DNA from: Undaria pinnatifida
Taxonomy: Eukaryota > Sar > Phaeophyceae > Laminariales > Alariaceae
Direction of reading: 5' to 3'
Length of the DNA stretch: 64,000 nucleotides
Assembly (NCBI GenBank): GCA_012845835.1
Contig: JABAKD010000028.1
Span: 8,063,632 to 8,127,631, forward strand
Shown here: positions 23,873 to 33,849 of the stretch, piece by piece
Position numbering within the stretch: the first letter of the stretch is position 1
Layout: each line of letters opens with the position of its first letter
Program-made: the position numbers and the translations under genes
The notes under the pieces: generated by a model
Told to the model about the DNA's origin: nothing
Database searches by the model: none
The model's input: the letters and a program-made list of their open reading frames with translations, nothing else

Positions 23873-24156
23873 TTATCGCCTTCGGTGGTTGAGTTCTGCC
23901 GCGATCTCTGCCCTCTCATCTTCGTCGGGTCCCCATCGCCCTTCGTTCAGCCTCCACATGCGGGAGAGCATTCGCGACGTGTCGATCGTGCCGTCGGGTC
24001 CAACGCCGCGGTTACCCAAAGCTGGAGAGGCGCGGCCACCTGAGATGTCGGCGGATTTGTTTTCGTCCTCCTTATCCTGCCTGTCGTCCCTATCCTTTTT
24101 GTCTGGCTTTGCTCCTTTCCCTGCCGAGCCTGAGCCGATCTTTGCGGGTTTGGTAC
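23873..24156 (-). CDS. Terminal exon of an unrecognised gene
   Basis: Reads leftwards from an acceptor (gcgtcattag, AG complement at 24157-24158) to a stop at 23873-23875; the first two bases complete a codon from an upstream exon. The product starts Lys/Asp-rich (GAKPDKKDRDDRQDKED) and ends with a compact motif (RMWRLNEGRWGPDEDERAEI). The clean acceptor, the charged composition and the open frame suggest a real exon. Its upstream exons should lie to the right on the minus strand; none was identified. It could belong with the membrane protein at 30548-31021, but nothing in the sequence shows this. Confidence 0.42.
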
Positions 24157-24364
24157 CTAATGACGCAAAGAGAGAGAGAAGAGGGAGGAGAAAAAAGAAA
24201 TAGAGATAATAGATAAGTTGCTTTGGTTCAAGCTTAAAAATAGTTTTTACGATTTTGTTGTGTTGTATTTTATGTAAACGACGCGATTGTTCTTATATCA
24301 GCAAAAAAAACAATTTTAAGTAATGTTATATTACTGTAAAAAGAGTTTTTATTACGCTAGTTAG

Positions 24365-24560
24365 GAATCGTTCCACGGCAGCCCCCCCCGCCCAACGTTT
24401 CTTTATCGAAATCGCCGGTTTTGAAACCAGCACATCCCGGTCGTATCTCCTGAAACACGGCGTCCCAACGTCATCGTTCCTTCCTCGTGTCGAGCAGCCA
24501 TGAAACGTTCGTTAAATAAAATTCGCTGGTTTGGAGGGGGGCTATCATAGAATCAGTCAG
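24365..24560 (+). mobile_element. Family D repeat element
   Basis: TTCCACGGCAGCCCCCCC, ATCGAAATCGCCGGTTTTGA, CGGTCGTATCTCCTGAAA and GAAACGTTCGTTAAATAAA, ending GCTATCATAGAATCAGTC. About 195 bp with an internal gap relative to 15108-15358. Confidence 0.68.
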
Positions 24561-24639
24561 TCATGTCCATCTCGACTGAGCGACACATGCCTTGTAAAAA
24601 GGTGTAACAAAGGAGTTTTTACTATGTTATTATGTGATG

Positions 24640-24772
24640 TTATGTGATGTCATGTCATGTCATTGACATGTCATGTCATGTCATGTCATGTCATGTCATG
24701 TCATGTCATGTCATGTCATGTCATGTCATGTCATGTTCATGTCATGCTATATTATGTTATGTTATGTTATAT
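24640..24772. repeat. (TCATG)n microsatellite
   Basis: About 25 pentamers, then TTATG variants. Confidence 0.95.
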
Positions 24773-24776
24773 TAGA

Positions 24777-25024
24777 GACACGTGCTACGATAAAGGTGCA
24801 CCGCTTTTTTTCCGAAGTTCTCTCAATTTTGGGAGCTTAGACCTGGTCTCCCAAAAAACTGATTTGGAGAAAAATTCAAAGCTGCTGCCGGATAAAAAAA
24901 ATGACATGGCCTAGGTACACAACAAGAACCCGCGCCCAAGAAATGTCCCTATTTTTGACGAATTTGGGTTAAGAAACCGATTAATTATCACAACAAAACT
25001 GCTACCTCCGTCGTAGCACGCATC
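24777..25024. mobile_element. Family A inverted-repeat element
   Basis: GACACGTGCTACGATAAAGG at the left, CCTCCGTCGTAGCACGCATC at the right; 248 bp; interior with CATGGCCTAGGTACACAACAA. The left edge directly abuts the TCATG array. Confidence 0.78.
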
Positions 25025-25138
25025 TAACATACTAACTAACTAACTGCTGAGTGACACATGCCTTGTAAAAAAAAACGCTGCGTCAAGGGTTTTCTTTCTA
25101 CCGTAGGTTAGGGGGTGTGTTGTGCACGTGTGCCGAGA

Positions 25139-25460
25139 GAGTCATCCCACGGCAGGGGGCTGCCGTTTTTGGGCCAAAAAAAGGTATACCTTCTTCTGTC
25201 CGATTGAGCTCCTCAAGTGAGGAACCATTTAGTCATTGATCAAGTAATTTGACGAGTACACATTGTTTTAAAAAAATAAGGGCATAAAAGCTTGGTCGGG
25301 TTGTGCATATTTTGTAGGACTAAGGTAAGGCATAGAAGCTTGGTCGGGTTGTGCAAACGAATACCTTCGAAGTGATTTTTCGCGTGAGATATCGAGCTCC
25401 TCATGTTAGAACCTCAGGGACTGATGTGATGTCGCCTGCACCCTACCCGTGGGATGGCTC
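25139..25460. mobile_element. Family B inverted-repeat element
   Basis: GAGTCATCCC at the left and GGGATGGCTC at the right; interior TTGGTCGGGTTGTGCA (partly duplicated), CTTCGAAGTGA and GAGCTCCTCATG. Confidence 0.75.
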
Positions 25461-25590
25461 GAGACGGGGCAGGATAATTTGGTTTTAAAAATAGTTGCGC
25501 CATAACTGTAATCTACAATTCACCGCGTGCTGGTTTTCGAGGGTGTCCTCCTACATTATTCGCGTTTGTTTCACCATGGATAGATAGAAC

Positions 25591-25711
25591 TAACCCTAAC
25601 CCCAACCCCAACCCCAACCCCAACCCCAACCCCAATCCCAACTCCAACCCCAACCCCAACCCCAACCCCAACCCCCACCCTAACCCCAACCCCAACCCTA
25701 ACTCTAACCCA
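25591..25711. repeat. (CCCCAA)n minisatellite
   Basis: About twenty CCCCAA/CCCTAA units. Frames across it give Gly-Leu or Gly-Val repeats and are not genes. Confidence 0.93.
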
Positions 25712-25800
25712 TACGAAACAATACCGGTCGGAGTGCCCCCTAATGGCGTCACTGGGGTGAAATGGTTGAAAAAACACAGCAATGTGTATCCTTGGGTTTC

Positions 25801-26060
25801 GACGCGTGCTACGATATAGCGGTAGCACTGTTCGGCTATTATGCAAGTAACTGTTTCTGGATGACGTTTGAATGACGGTTACTACGTGACTACTCCTTAA
25901 ACCAAAATAGTCGGAATTTCATTTCTTTAAAAATATATTAGTAAGCCAGGATGGGATCGTTGTTGATCGGGTTGTAATACCCCTTTTTCGTTTTTTTCTT
26001 CAATGTCGGTTTTTGGCTGGGGAACTGATAGAGATGCAGGTCATTCAATAGCTCAATAGG
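25801..26060. mobile_element. Probable family A element, right end unclear
   Basis: Starts GACGCGTGCTACGATATAGC and TTTCTGGATGACG; no clear inverted terminus follows. A second start-like word (GGTAGAGGTGCACCAC) lies at about 26115. Confidence 0.45.
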
Positions 26061-27000
26061 TTATGAGCCTCGGAAAATAAACAATAAGTTAGTTAGGAGC
26101 CTCGGAAAAGAAAAACGTAATCGGCGGTAGAGGTGCACCACTTTTTTTTCATAGCCAGCTGGCTGGGAAGGAGGGAGACATTATCTCATTCATGCCAGCG
26201 AAATCATTTGCGTACCCCGAGTTTACCCGTTCCCCGAGGTGTACCTACGCATGAGGGGTTGATATTTACTAAAAGGTAACGGGAGACACCACATCTGTTT
26301 ATGGAGGGATATTCGGTTTATATCGGGACGACATCCATCTACGCTATATTGTCGGAGGGCAATAATTATAGATGTATACTAACCTCTTTGTGATCCAGAC
26401 ACAGCCACAAAAAAAAAAAAAAACATGTTCCATGCCTGAAGTCATTAGACTCTGCGTCTCCTCTATTTATACTTGGATGGTATTTTTATGACTAGAACAA
26501 GCGCCACACAATTGCCAGATGGCTAAAAGGAATAATATAAGAGCCAGTGCATCCTTATTATTTGGACAACCGTCTTAAATGTCCCCCTACACTGAATCTA
26601 GCACGTTATACGCCAGAAGAGGTCTTGCTTGGCCTTTTTGGAGAGCCGTCCTACACGGAACCAAGCACATTTAATGCCAAAAGATGCCATGCTTATCGCA
26701 CCCGCCAAAAAACACAAGCACATTTAACGCCAAAAGAGCTCTTGCTTGGCGCACTCGCCCAATTGAACAAGACCGTTTTCATATTTTGCATATTTGATTA
26801 TTGTCGAATAAGAGGTCAATCAACACAGGGCGAAGCAAGCGCCATGCCGCTTGGTGCCTGCTGTCTGCACACACTGGGTTCCTCAGCGACACCTGTGTAC
26901 AATTGACAAAGGACACATGGCAAGCGACCCATGACTAATAAATTGTTTTCGCTTTGAAAACGACCGGCCTCAAATCGTCCACCTTGCACTTCTTTTTCTG
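26061..27000. other. No gene recognised
   Basis: Contains a degenerate repeat at 26590-26760 (CAAGCACATTTAACGCCAAA, CTCTTGCTTGGC). The 119-codon frame there has no family match known to me. Confidence 0.4.
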
Positions 27001-27002
27001 AG

Positions 27003-27085
27003 TTGGGTTGGGTTGGGTTGGGTTGGGTTGGGTTGGGTTGGGTTGGGTTGGGTAGGGCAGGGTAGTACAGGGTTGGGTTGGGTTC
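27003..27085. repeat. (TTGGG)n microsatellite
   Basis: About eleven pentamers followed by variants. Confidence 0.93.
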
Positions 27086-27120
27086 GGTCGGGTTGGATGG
27101 ATGGATTAGGTTGGGTTTGA

Positions 27121-27455
27121 GACCGTGTTCGGCAGTTCGCATGAAGTCAAAGTTGCAAAAAATATACCTAGGTACCTGATATGTCGATATCTACGAATAC
27201 GCCAGCAGCCGTGGGTTCGACGAAACTGGTTTGCTAATCAGATTAGGAATATGTGGGTCATATTTTTTTAGCACATATTTAGATTGCGTTTGGGACCGTG
27301 TACGGCAGTTCGCACGAAGTCGAAGTTGCAAAAAATATACCTAGGTACCTGATATATCGATAGCTACCAATACGCCGTCAGCTGTGGGTTCGACGAAACT
27401 GGTTTGCTAATCAGATTAGGAATGTGTGGGTCATATTTTTTTAGCACATTGGTCT
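27121..27455. repeat. Tandem duplication, period 173 bp
   Basis: GACCGTGTTCGGCAGTTCGC and the following sequence through TTTTTTTAGCACAT occur at 27121 and 27294 with about 93 percent identity. Confidence 0.88.
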
Positions 27456-28230
27456 CCCCTCCCGCGTGTTGCTACATTCGTTCCACGTGTAGACAGCGAT
27501 GTATTTGTCGCCTTGTCTCATATCTATACATGTGTATATATGTATCACTGGCAGCAGAAAACCTACACACCTTACCTTTGGCATGACGTCCATTGTCGAC
27601 CTCATGCTGAACTGATTTTTCGAGTTTCAGAGCGCGATTTCTCCTGGACTGGAATGGCTGCGAGCAGGTGCATGTTCGGTGTACGGACGACGGGAAGAGA
27701 AATGTCACGGTCACGGTCGCGGTCGTCCATTTTATTTTACCACGTAAATATTGTATCGTTAAAACATGATTTCGAAATCACAAAGTAGCCGTGAATCGCG
27801 CAGAATGGTTATTTAATTTAGTTCACACGGAGTCGCTCCTGCACAATCGTCCTGTTTGTTGACCCTTCAGAAGCACAACAGCGCTTGCACGTAGGATAGC
27901 ACTGCCTAGGCGAACTTATATCTTCAACGAGGAATAACTGCGAAAACAAAACACGCGCGATCGACGTATCACGCAAGTTGAATATCGACCTAATATTATT
28001 TTAATGACGGTATGTATGCATGCAAGGATGATCTCCCTCTCAGTAGTTCCTTCCGGTAGAAAAGTGATAAAATGCTCCGTAGTGCCGGTTAACGCCCTGA
28101 ATAGTGCCGGTATATTGTTGGGCTGGCACATACCGGCACTATTATTGGGAGCCCCCCACTATGCGATTAACTACGACAGTAGCACACGACCATCATATCG
28201 GTGGAACTCAAAACTTGCAGTTGAAGTGTA
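27456..28230. other. No gene recognised
   Basis: Open frames on both strands are short and show no domain; no repeat family was matched. Confidence 0.4.
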
Positions 28231-28561
28231 CCAGGTTATAATGTTCATGTTCAAAACAGTTGACTTAATATATACAATAGTTTTTTCCATGTACTTTTTC
28301 GAACGCACACTGGATCCTTCCAACGCACACTGTGTCGGGCCCCTGCCAACGCACACTGAAGGGCGTCCCGGGGGGGGAGGTTCGGGGGGGGGGCGCCGGG
28401 GGGGGCGCGTCGCCCCCCCCCGACACTGCTACTAGCATCCAAGCACCGTTCGGCTGCCCTGCCAACCCAGCACATACACCAACACCAACACACACTACAC
28501 TGCTAGTACCATCCAAGCACCGTGCGGCTGCCATCATAATGTTCATGTTCAAAACAATTGA

Positions 28562-28690
28562 CTTTTTTTTTCTTTTTTTTATCCTCCGGCGGATGGGGAA
28601 AAATAAAGCTTTAGCTCACCACACTTCCACGTATTTTCATACGCGTCGTGTGTCGACTTAACTCAGCTGCTTCGCAGCCCAACACACTTT
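28562..28690 (-). mobile_element. SINE-1 copy
   Basis: Reverse complement of the SINE-1 core: T-rich tail at the left, ATCCTCCGGCGGATGGGGAA, ATAAAGCTTTAGCTCACCAC, TCAGCTGCTTCGCAGCCCAA. Confidence 0.75.
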
Positions 28691-29180
28691 TGACGTTTTT
28701 CAAATTGATTTCTAAAAACATTTCAACAACCGTTGATAAACAAACACCCGATAGCAGCAGTGGTTCTTCTCACATCAAAAAATCATACATGTACTCAAAT
28801 CATACAATACAGTACAGGAGCAGCAACAGTTCTGCATTCACCCACGGATTCCTAGGATGCACAGCAGCAAAGCTACCTAGTACCAATTATGCGATGCCTT
28901 GAGAAAGTTCACACCCGACGCCCGCAACGTTGCACATGCATGTATTACGCAACGACAGTTGCACGGCGTGTTCCTCCAAGCATGTTATTCATTTAGTAGA
29001 GTCCACAAGGTTCTCTACAGAAGTACTCGTAGTATAGTCTAGATATATCATACTCAATGGAGCAATGGGACATGCGAATCCATCAAGGATGTCCGAAGGT
29101 CCGTTTTGGCGCCATATCCCCCGAAGATCCTAATGGTGTTCTTGCTGTCCAACGATCAATGACATCGATCAACCAGCACA
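28691..29180. other. No feature recognised
   Basis: No exon, RNA gene or repeat assigned. Confidence 0.4.
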
Positions 29181-29960
29181 CTAATTAATGCCCAACCGCC
29201 AAGACTTTGGTGGCTAGTGAACTGCTCACTCTAAGGACCGCGTGGGGTGGTGGTGATGGGTTTTCTTTTTAACCCCGACGCCGAGGAGTCCATCCCCGGG
29301 GCAGGACGGGTACATCACCACAGCAGAGAGCGCAGCGTGGGCAGCTTGGGGAGTGGAGAGGCTGGCCACCGCGTGGGTACGCATGCACGACAGGAAGGAT
29401 GGGAGTGTCGGCGTTGGCTGGGACGGCTGCACCCAGCCAGCGGAAACCAAGGCGCGAACCGGGCTACGAAACGGAGAGCCACAATCATCACATTAATAGA
29501 GAGAAAAAAGAAACAACAGAAACAGAAACGGAGGAGGGGACGAGCCTCTCGTCGGCTGGCTGAGAAAGCAGCACGCGAGACTCGTAAGAGACGGAAGGCG
29601 GCACTTGTGGCGGTAGCGACCTACAACGTGCGTACCCTGGCCGTAAAGGGGAAGAACGGGTATGGGCATGACGAGCGTGTACTGGCGAAAGGCCAGCAAC
29701 TCGGCTGTGACTTCATTGGCCTGCAGGAAACTCGACGGCCCGGCAACACGAGATTCAGTGCAGCTGGATACCAAGTTTTTTGCTCAGGTATTTTGGTTTA
29801 ATGAGAAGAACACAAAGGGGGGAGGGGGGGAAACAGGAGGAGTAGAAGGAAAGCCGTCCAAGGGAATGGGGGCAGGGGGGGCAACAGGAGGAAAAGAAGG
29901 GAGACCGCGGTGGACGAAGGCAGGAAGGAGATGGCAGACAGGGTAGCAAGGTACCAGGCC
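29181..29960 (+). mobile_element. LINE 5' part with endonuclease start
   Basis: A frame at 29247-29801 ends in the beginning of an endonuclease/exonuclease/phosphatase domain of the non-LTR retrotransposon type: VAVATYNVRTL, CDFIGLQETRRPG and AAGYQVFCSG. A basic, Arg/Lys-rich leader precedes it. The frame is lost soon afterwards in purine-rich DNA and no reverse transcriptase follows, so this is a fragment. Whether it belongs to the LINE family at 49690-51470 is unknown. Confidence 0.72.
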
Positions 29961-30059
29961 GACTAGTAGGTACATAGCACTTTTCGTCTTTTTCTGGGGT
30001 ATTTTTTTCCCCTTTGTTCCCTCCTTGCGTGTCCAGGTTTTTGGCTCGTGTTTGGATTA

Positions 30060-30270
30060 TCTTATTTTGGTTTTACTTTACTTTATTTTATTTCATTTTA
30101 TTACCTGGTATGTTTCTTTTCCGAGCTTTGGCTCTCCTTTCCGGTTGGGTTGTTTCTTCGATTTCCCCTTCATTTTGTTTGTTTCATTTTTTGTTTTATT
30201 TTTATCTTTGTTTTTATTTGTTTTCTTATTTTGTTTTTGTTTTTTGTTTATGTTTTTGTTCTTGTTTATT
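30060..30270. repeat. TTTTG/TTTTA-rich simple repeat
   Basis: T-rich strand with TTTTGTTTTTATT words; open frames here encode only Phe/Leu/Cys runs. Confidence 0.85.
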
Positions 30271-30400
30271 TCGTATTTCTCTCTTCCAATGTATTTCTGT
30301 TGCTGACGTATGTATGTTGTGCCTGTCGTACCCAGTACTAGGGCATGACATTGCGTTGTCGAATGCATTACGATGCATTATCTCTGTGTCGTAGCTTGTG

Positions 30401-30515
30401 ACCACAGAGCTGATCTTTCTAGGGTGAAGAATCAGTACGGACACTGGGTGTGCTGGATGTCGACGAGTAGAAGAACGGTTTAATGTGAAGAACACACACA
30501 CACACACAAAGTGCG
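30401..30515. repeat. Dispersed repeat shared with 47585-47815
   Basis: CTAGGGTGAAGAATCAGTAC, TGTGCTGGATGTCGACGAGT and GGTTTAATGTGAAGAACACA here; related words occur twice in intron 8 of the PPR-EngB gene. Confidence 0.6.
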
Positions 30516-30547
30516 CTGTGTCCTTCTACCCAACGGCATCTGCACAC

Positions 30548-31021
30548 CTATGGAGCGTCCGTCCTCCGAGCTGTATTCGTGTTTATCGCATGGTATGACA
30601 CAACAGCAGTGCGTAGTAGACTTGCCTTTTTGTACCGCGGCCCAATAGGAGCTTTCTCCTTCTCGCTGTTGCTGTGCCTGCCATTGTTTGTCTTGGAGGA
30701 GGACTTCTTGCTATCCTTGCTCCCCCCGCGAAGCATCGGTGTTGCTTTGGGCTCGACAACAACAGCATTATTGTAAGAAGTCGATCCTGCGCCTGGGATC
30801 ATAGCGCGGTTCGTAGTCGTAGACCCAACCACCACTCCCGTGACAAAGCACGCGACCCACACAAGTGTTGGCCAGAAAAAACTCCTCCTGCAGCTGTTGC
30901 CGCCGCCGCCGCCGCCGCCGCCGCCTCCGCTGCTGCTTCGTAGCTTTGGTGCGTGATGTGCTCTTGACGGGGACAGCTCCGCTTGGGGACGCATGGCGCT
31001 TGCAAGATTTGACATGGCCAT
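30548..31021 (-). CDS. Probable small type II membrane protein or first exon
   Basis: 157 codons from an ATG at 31021. Residues 1-30 are basic, 31-41 are a Gly run encoded by a CCG/CCT-type triplet tract, about 47-66 are a hydrophobic helix (SFFWPTLVWVACFVTGVVVG), and the rest is Lys/Ser-rich. A short cytoplasmic head plus a single helix is typical of Golgi type II enzymes, so this may be the first exon of a longer gene: a GC-type donor (AAG before GCAAGT) sits at 30620-30625, which would end the exon at 30626. No downstream exon was found. It diverges from the PPR-EngB gene with about 390 bp between start codons. The enzyme family is not recognised. Confidence 0.42.
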   Translation of the reverse strand: MAMSNLASAMRPQAELSPSRAHHAPKLRSSSGGGGGGGGGGNSCRRSFFWPTLVWVACFVTGVVVGSTTTNRAMIPGAGSTSYNNAVVVEPKATPMLRGGSKDSKKSSSKTNNGRHSNSEKEKAPIGPRYKKASLLRTAVVSYHAINTNTARRTDAP

Positions 31022-31415
31022 GTGTGCGAAGGATATAGTCCAGTCTAGAGAAGAACAGTGCCAGTGCTTCGAAGAACGAAGGGGGGGGGAGAACCAGAAC
31101 ACTCACTCAACAGCACGGCAGTGTGTTGTGGTATGCTCTTGGCGTGATCAGCAGGGGCTTTGCCTCGTACTATGAGTTATGAACCGAGATGGCAGAACAA
31201 ACAGCATCTCCTCTCCACGATCCTTCGTTCGTGGGGTCACCAACAAAACAAAAAAATATGCGGCAGAACAACAATAAATATGCGGCGGGACTAATATAGC
31301 GGACCCTCTTACTTCGATCATGAGAATACGCCCCTTTTACAGCATGCCTTCTCAATTCCCACGAACTCCACAGGTTCAAAATAGCGAGCAACGTGCAAGC
31401 GAGGAAAGTCTAAAC
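31022..31415. promoter_or_regulatory. Probable shared divergent promoter region
   Basis: About 390 bp between the ATG of the minus-strand membrane protein and the chosen ATG of the PPR-EngB gene. It holds an A/T-rich stretch with AATAAATATGCGG-type words around 31240-31290. No TATA box was assigned. The claim rests on the head-to-head arrangement only. Confidence 0.3.
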
Positions 31416-31865
31416 ATGTGCTCCCTACGCGGCCCTTTGACGTCCACGTCCAGGCCCTGGCGGCCAGTGTACGCATACGCCTGCTACTGCCTACTCCCCA
31501 TCTCACTAGCCCTGCGCCCGGCCTTCCGCAACACCTTCAACGGACCTCCTCCTGCGAGCGCAACTCGATCGCGAGCTAGCGATGCACGGTGGTCTACCAG
31601 CGGACGGCTGGGCTGGCATCATGGCTCGCCGTCAGCATCGGCCTTGCGGGTAGCCCCAACGAGCTCCTCGTCCGATCCTTCTGCAAGGAGGCTCCGGACC
31701 CGATCGGATTGCACTCGGCTGGCTAGTGGTTTCCTTGGTGGTGCCTCCTTACTGTCGGTGGACTGTGCCCGGTCTTTCTCAAGCAAGAGAGGAGCTAGAA
31801 GAGGGGCAGGAAGAGCTTTGGCGATGGGGAAAGGGCTAGACAGAAAGAAGGCCAAGAAATCGCAG
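31416..31865 (+). CDS. Exon 1: targeting presequence
   Basis: 150 codons ending in CAG before the donor gtgaac, phase 0. After a short basic start there is a hydrophobic stretch ([16 protein letters not shown]) and then RPAF, followed by a long Ser/Arg/Ala-rich segment poor in acids. This resembles the signal-peptide plus transit-peptide presequence of stramenopile plastid proteins, where cleavage leaves Phe at the new N-terminus. An in-frame ATG at 31320 would add 32 residues, but the one at 31416 puts the hydrophobic core nearer the N-terminus. A further ATG lies at about 31827. Its link to exon 2 rests on matching phase and position, not on a shared domain, so this is the least certain exon together with exon 3. 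Confidence 0.6.
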
Positions 31866-33807
31866 GTGAACTATGTGAACATGGATGAGAAGTTCCACGG
31901 GAACTGCAGCAGCATGTCAGCAGTGTGCTGCATCGGGTACCTATGAGCTACGAGAAAGTAGCATGGATAGGCACAGAGTACGAACACGAGTAAGCACAAC
32001 AAGGTCCAAGTTTATGAGTTTTGAACTGCAACAGCCACAGCCGCGTACCTAGGTATGTAGACTATATACAAGGCTCCGCTCCGCGGGCGGCTGACGCCGC
32101 CCGCTACGACAACCGCCCGCTACGCTAGCGCAAGGAAGAATGCAACTAAAACATGTAAAGGGGGCAGAAAGAAGAGGCTCATGGTTTGGGGCGAACAACG
32201 AATTGATAATGCCAAGAGCTGCTTGTGCAGAGCTAATTGCCCTGTGCTGTGCTGAGCTGCTGTGCTGTGCTGCTGTGCTGTGTGCTTGTAACCGGTGTCA
32301 CGTTCTGATCGGCAGTACGGGTGTAATTTGCGTGGGGGAACAAACATGGGGACCGAGATAAAACTGAAGCAAGAGCAAAAATAGTACTTTTATGTACAAA
32401 ATACAGAGATTACAACGCGTAATATTACATCTCACAGCTGGGGTGTATTTTAATTTTTATAATATACATCACGGTACGTGGTACCCGGTACTTCGCCTCA
32501 TACCTGGTACTGCTGTATGTTCAAAATATAGCACAGCGCAGCACGACACAGCACCGCAGCGCAGGGCAAGGCACGGCAACGCACGGCGCTGTGCTGAGCT
32601 GCTGAGCTATATACTTAATGAGGACACACAACTCGTAATGCGCGCGATCGGAGTATCACACACAGCTTGCAAAGATGAGTTTCGACGAAATCTTCGATCT
32701 CACAGCTGGAGTGTATTTTAATTTTTATAATATATAGCTGGGCTGAGCTGAAGCTGAGCTGAGCTGGGCGTGCATTGTGATTCAACAACGTAGTAGCTGG
32801 TGTGTACAAACCTTGTGTAGTACTACCAGTATAATACGTGGTAATGAATTTTGAAAAAATAAGTAAAATAAAATGTGGGAAGCAAAATAATAAAAGATGG
32901 AGTCCGCATAGGACATCGATATTTGTAAGGTCTATAGGGCTATCCACTATCAATAGACCACAGAGTCACTGTGACTTTGTGGCGTAGTAGTTAGACTTCC
33001 CAACTAGCGTTGGGCTGCGAAAGCAACTGAGTCAAATCGACACACGACGCGTACGATCGTATGAAAATACGCGGAAGTGTGATGAGCTACGTAAAGCTTT
33101 ATTTTTCCCCATCCGCCGGAGGATGAAAAAAAAAAAAAAAAGTTAGACTGCCCGCTTCTGGACGTGGTGTGCGTGGGTTCGAATCCGGGCATCACCAGAA
33201 GCAAATGGTATATAGGACTATGAGACCACAGTCATTGCCGTATGACTTGTGACTTTGTGGTCTAGTGGATAGAATGTCCGCTTCTGAGCCTGGTGTTCGT
33301 GGGTTCAATTCAAATCCCGGTATCATCGGGAAAAAAAAATACGATACTCTGGAGTGTTTGCAACAGTCTGTTTCTAGAAATTTACTTCCCCCAACAATCA
33401 CCGAAGGTAGGATTTGAGGTAAATTCTTGGAAACAAAAGGGCAAAAAAGTACTTTGGCGAAGGTAGGAATTTGACGAAATGTACGGTGCATTTTTGCGCT
33501 CCATATCATTGGCTTATGAAGACCGAGCATCTTCCATGCCTCGCACGCACCGCCTGCGCTGCTTGCTGTATACACAACACGACAACCGCTGCGAGCACAG
33601 AGGCTCGAGAGGTGTAGCTGGAGTATGACGCGGACGAGCGGTGCTGGATTGTGCCAGCGGGCCGCCGGCGGACTGCAGGCGTCCCGGTGCTACGGTACGC
33701 CCTCGCACGCTACGTGTCAGGATGGGTAGTTCAAGAATTGACTACTCGTACTCGTTCTCGTGACAGCATGATGACAGTTCGTTCGTGTACTTCCACCACG
33801 CCGCGGT

Positions 33808-33849
<42 letters not shown>

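Noticed and set aside
29226-29450. Minus-strand frame over the LINE endonuclease region
   Set aside because: Shadow of the plus-strand LINE frame, which has a recognisable domain.
33248-33332. A working tRNA gene
   Set aside because: A- and B-box words are present, but the anticodon and acceptor stems do not pair and the T-arm has an insertion.
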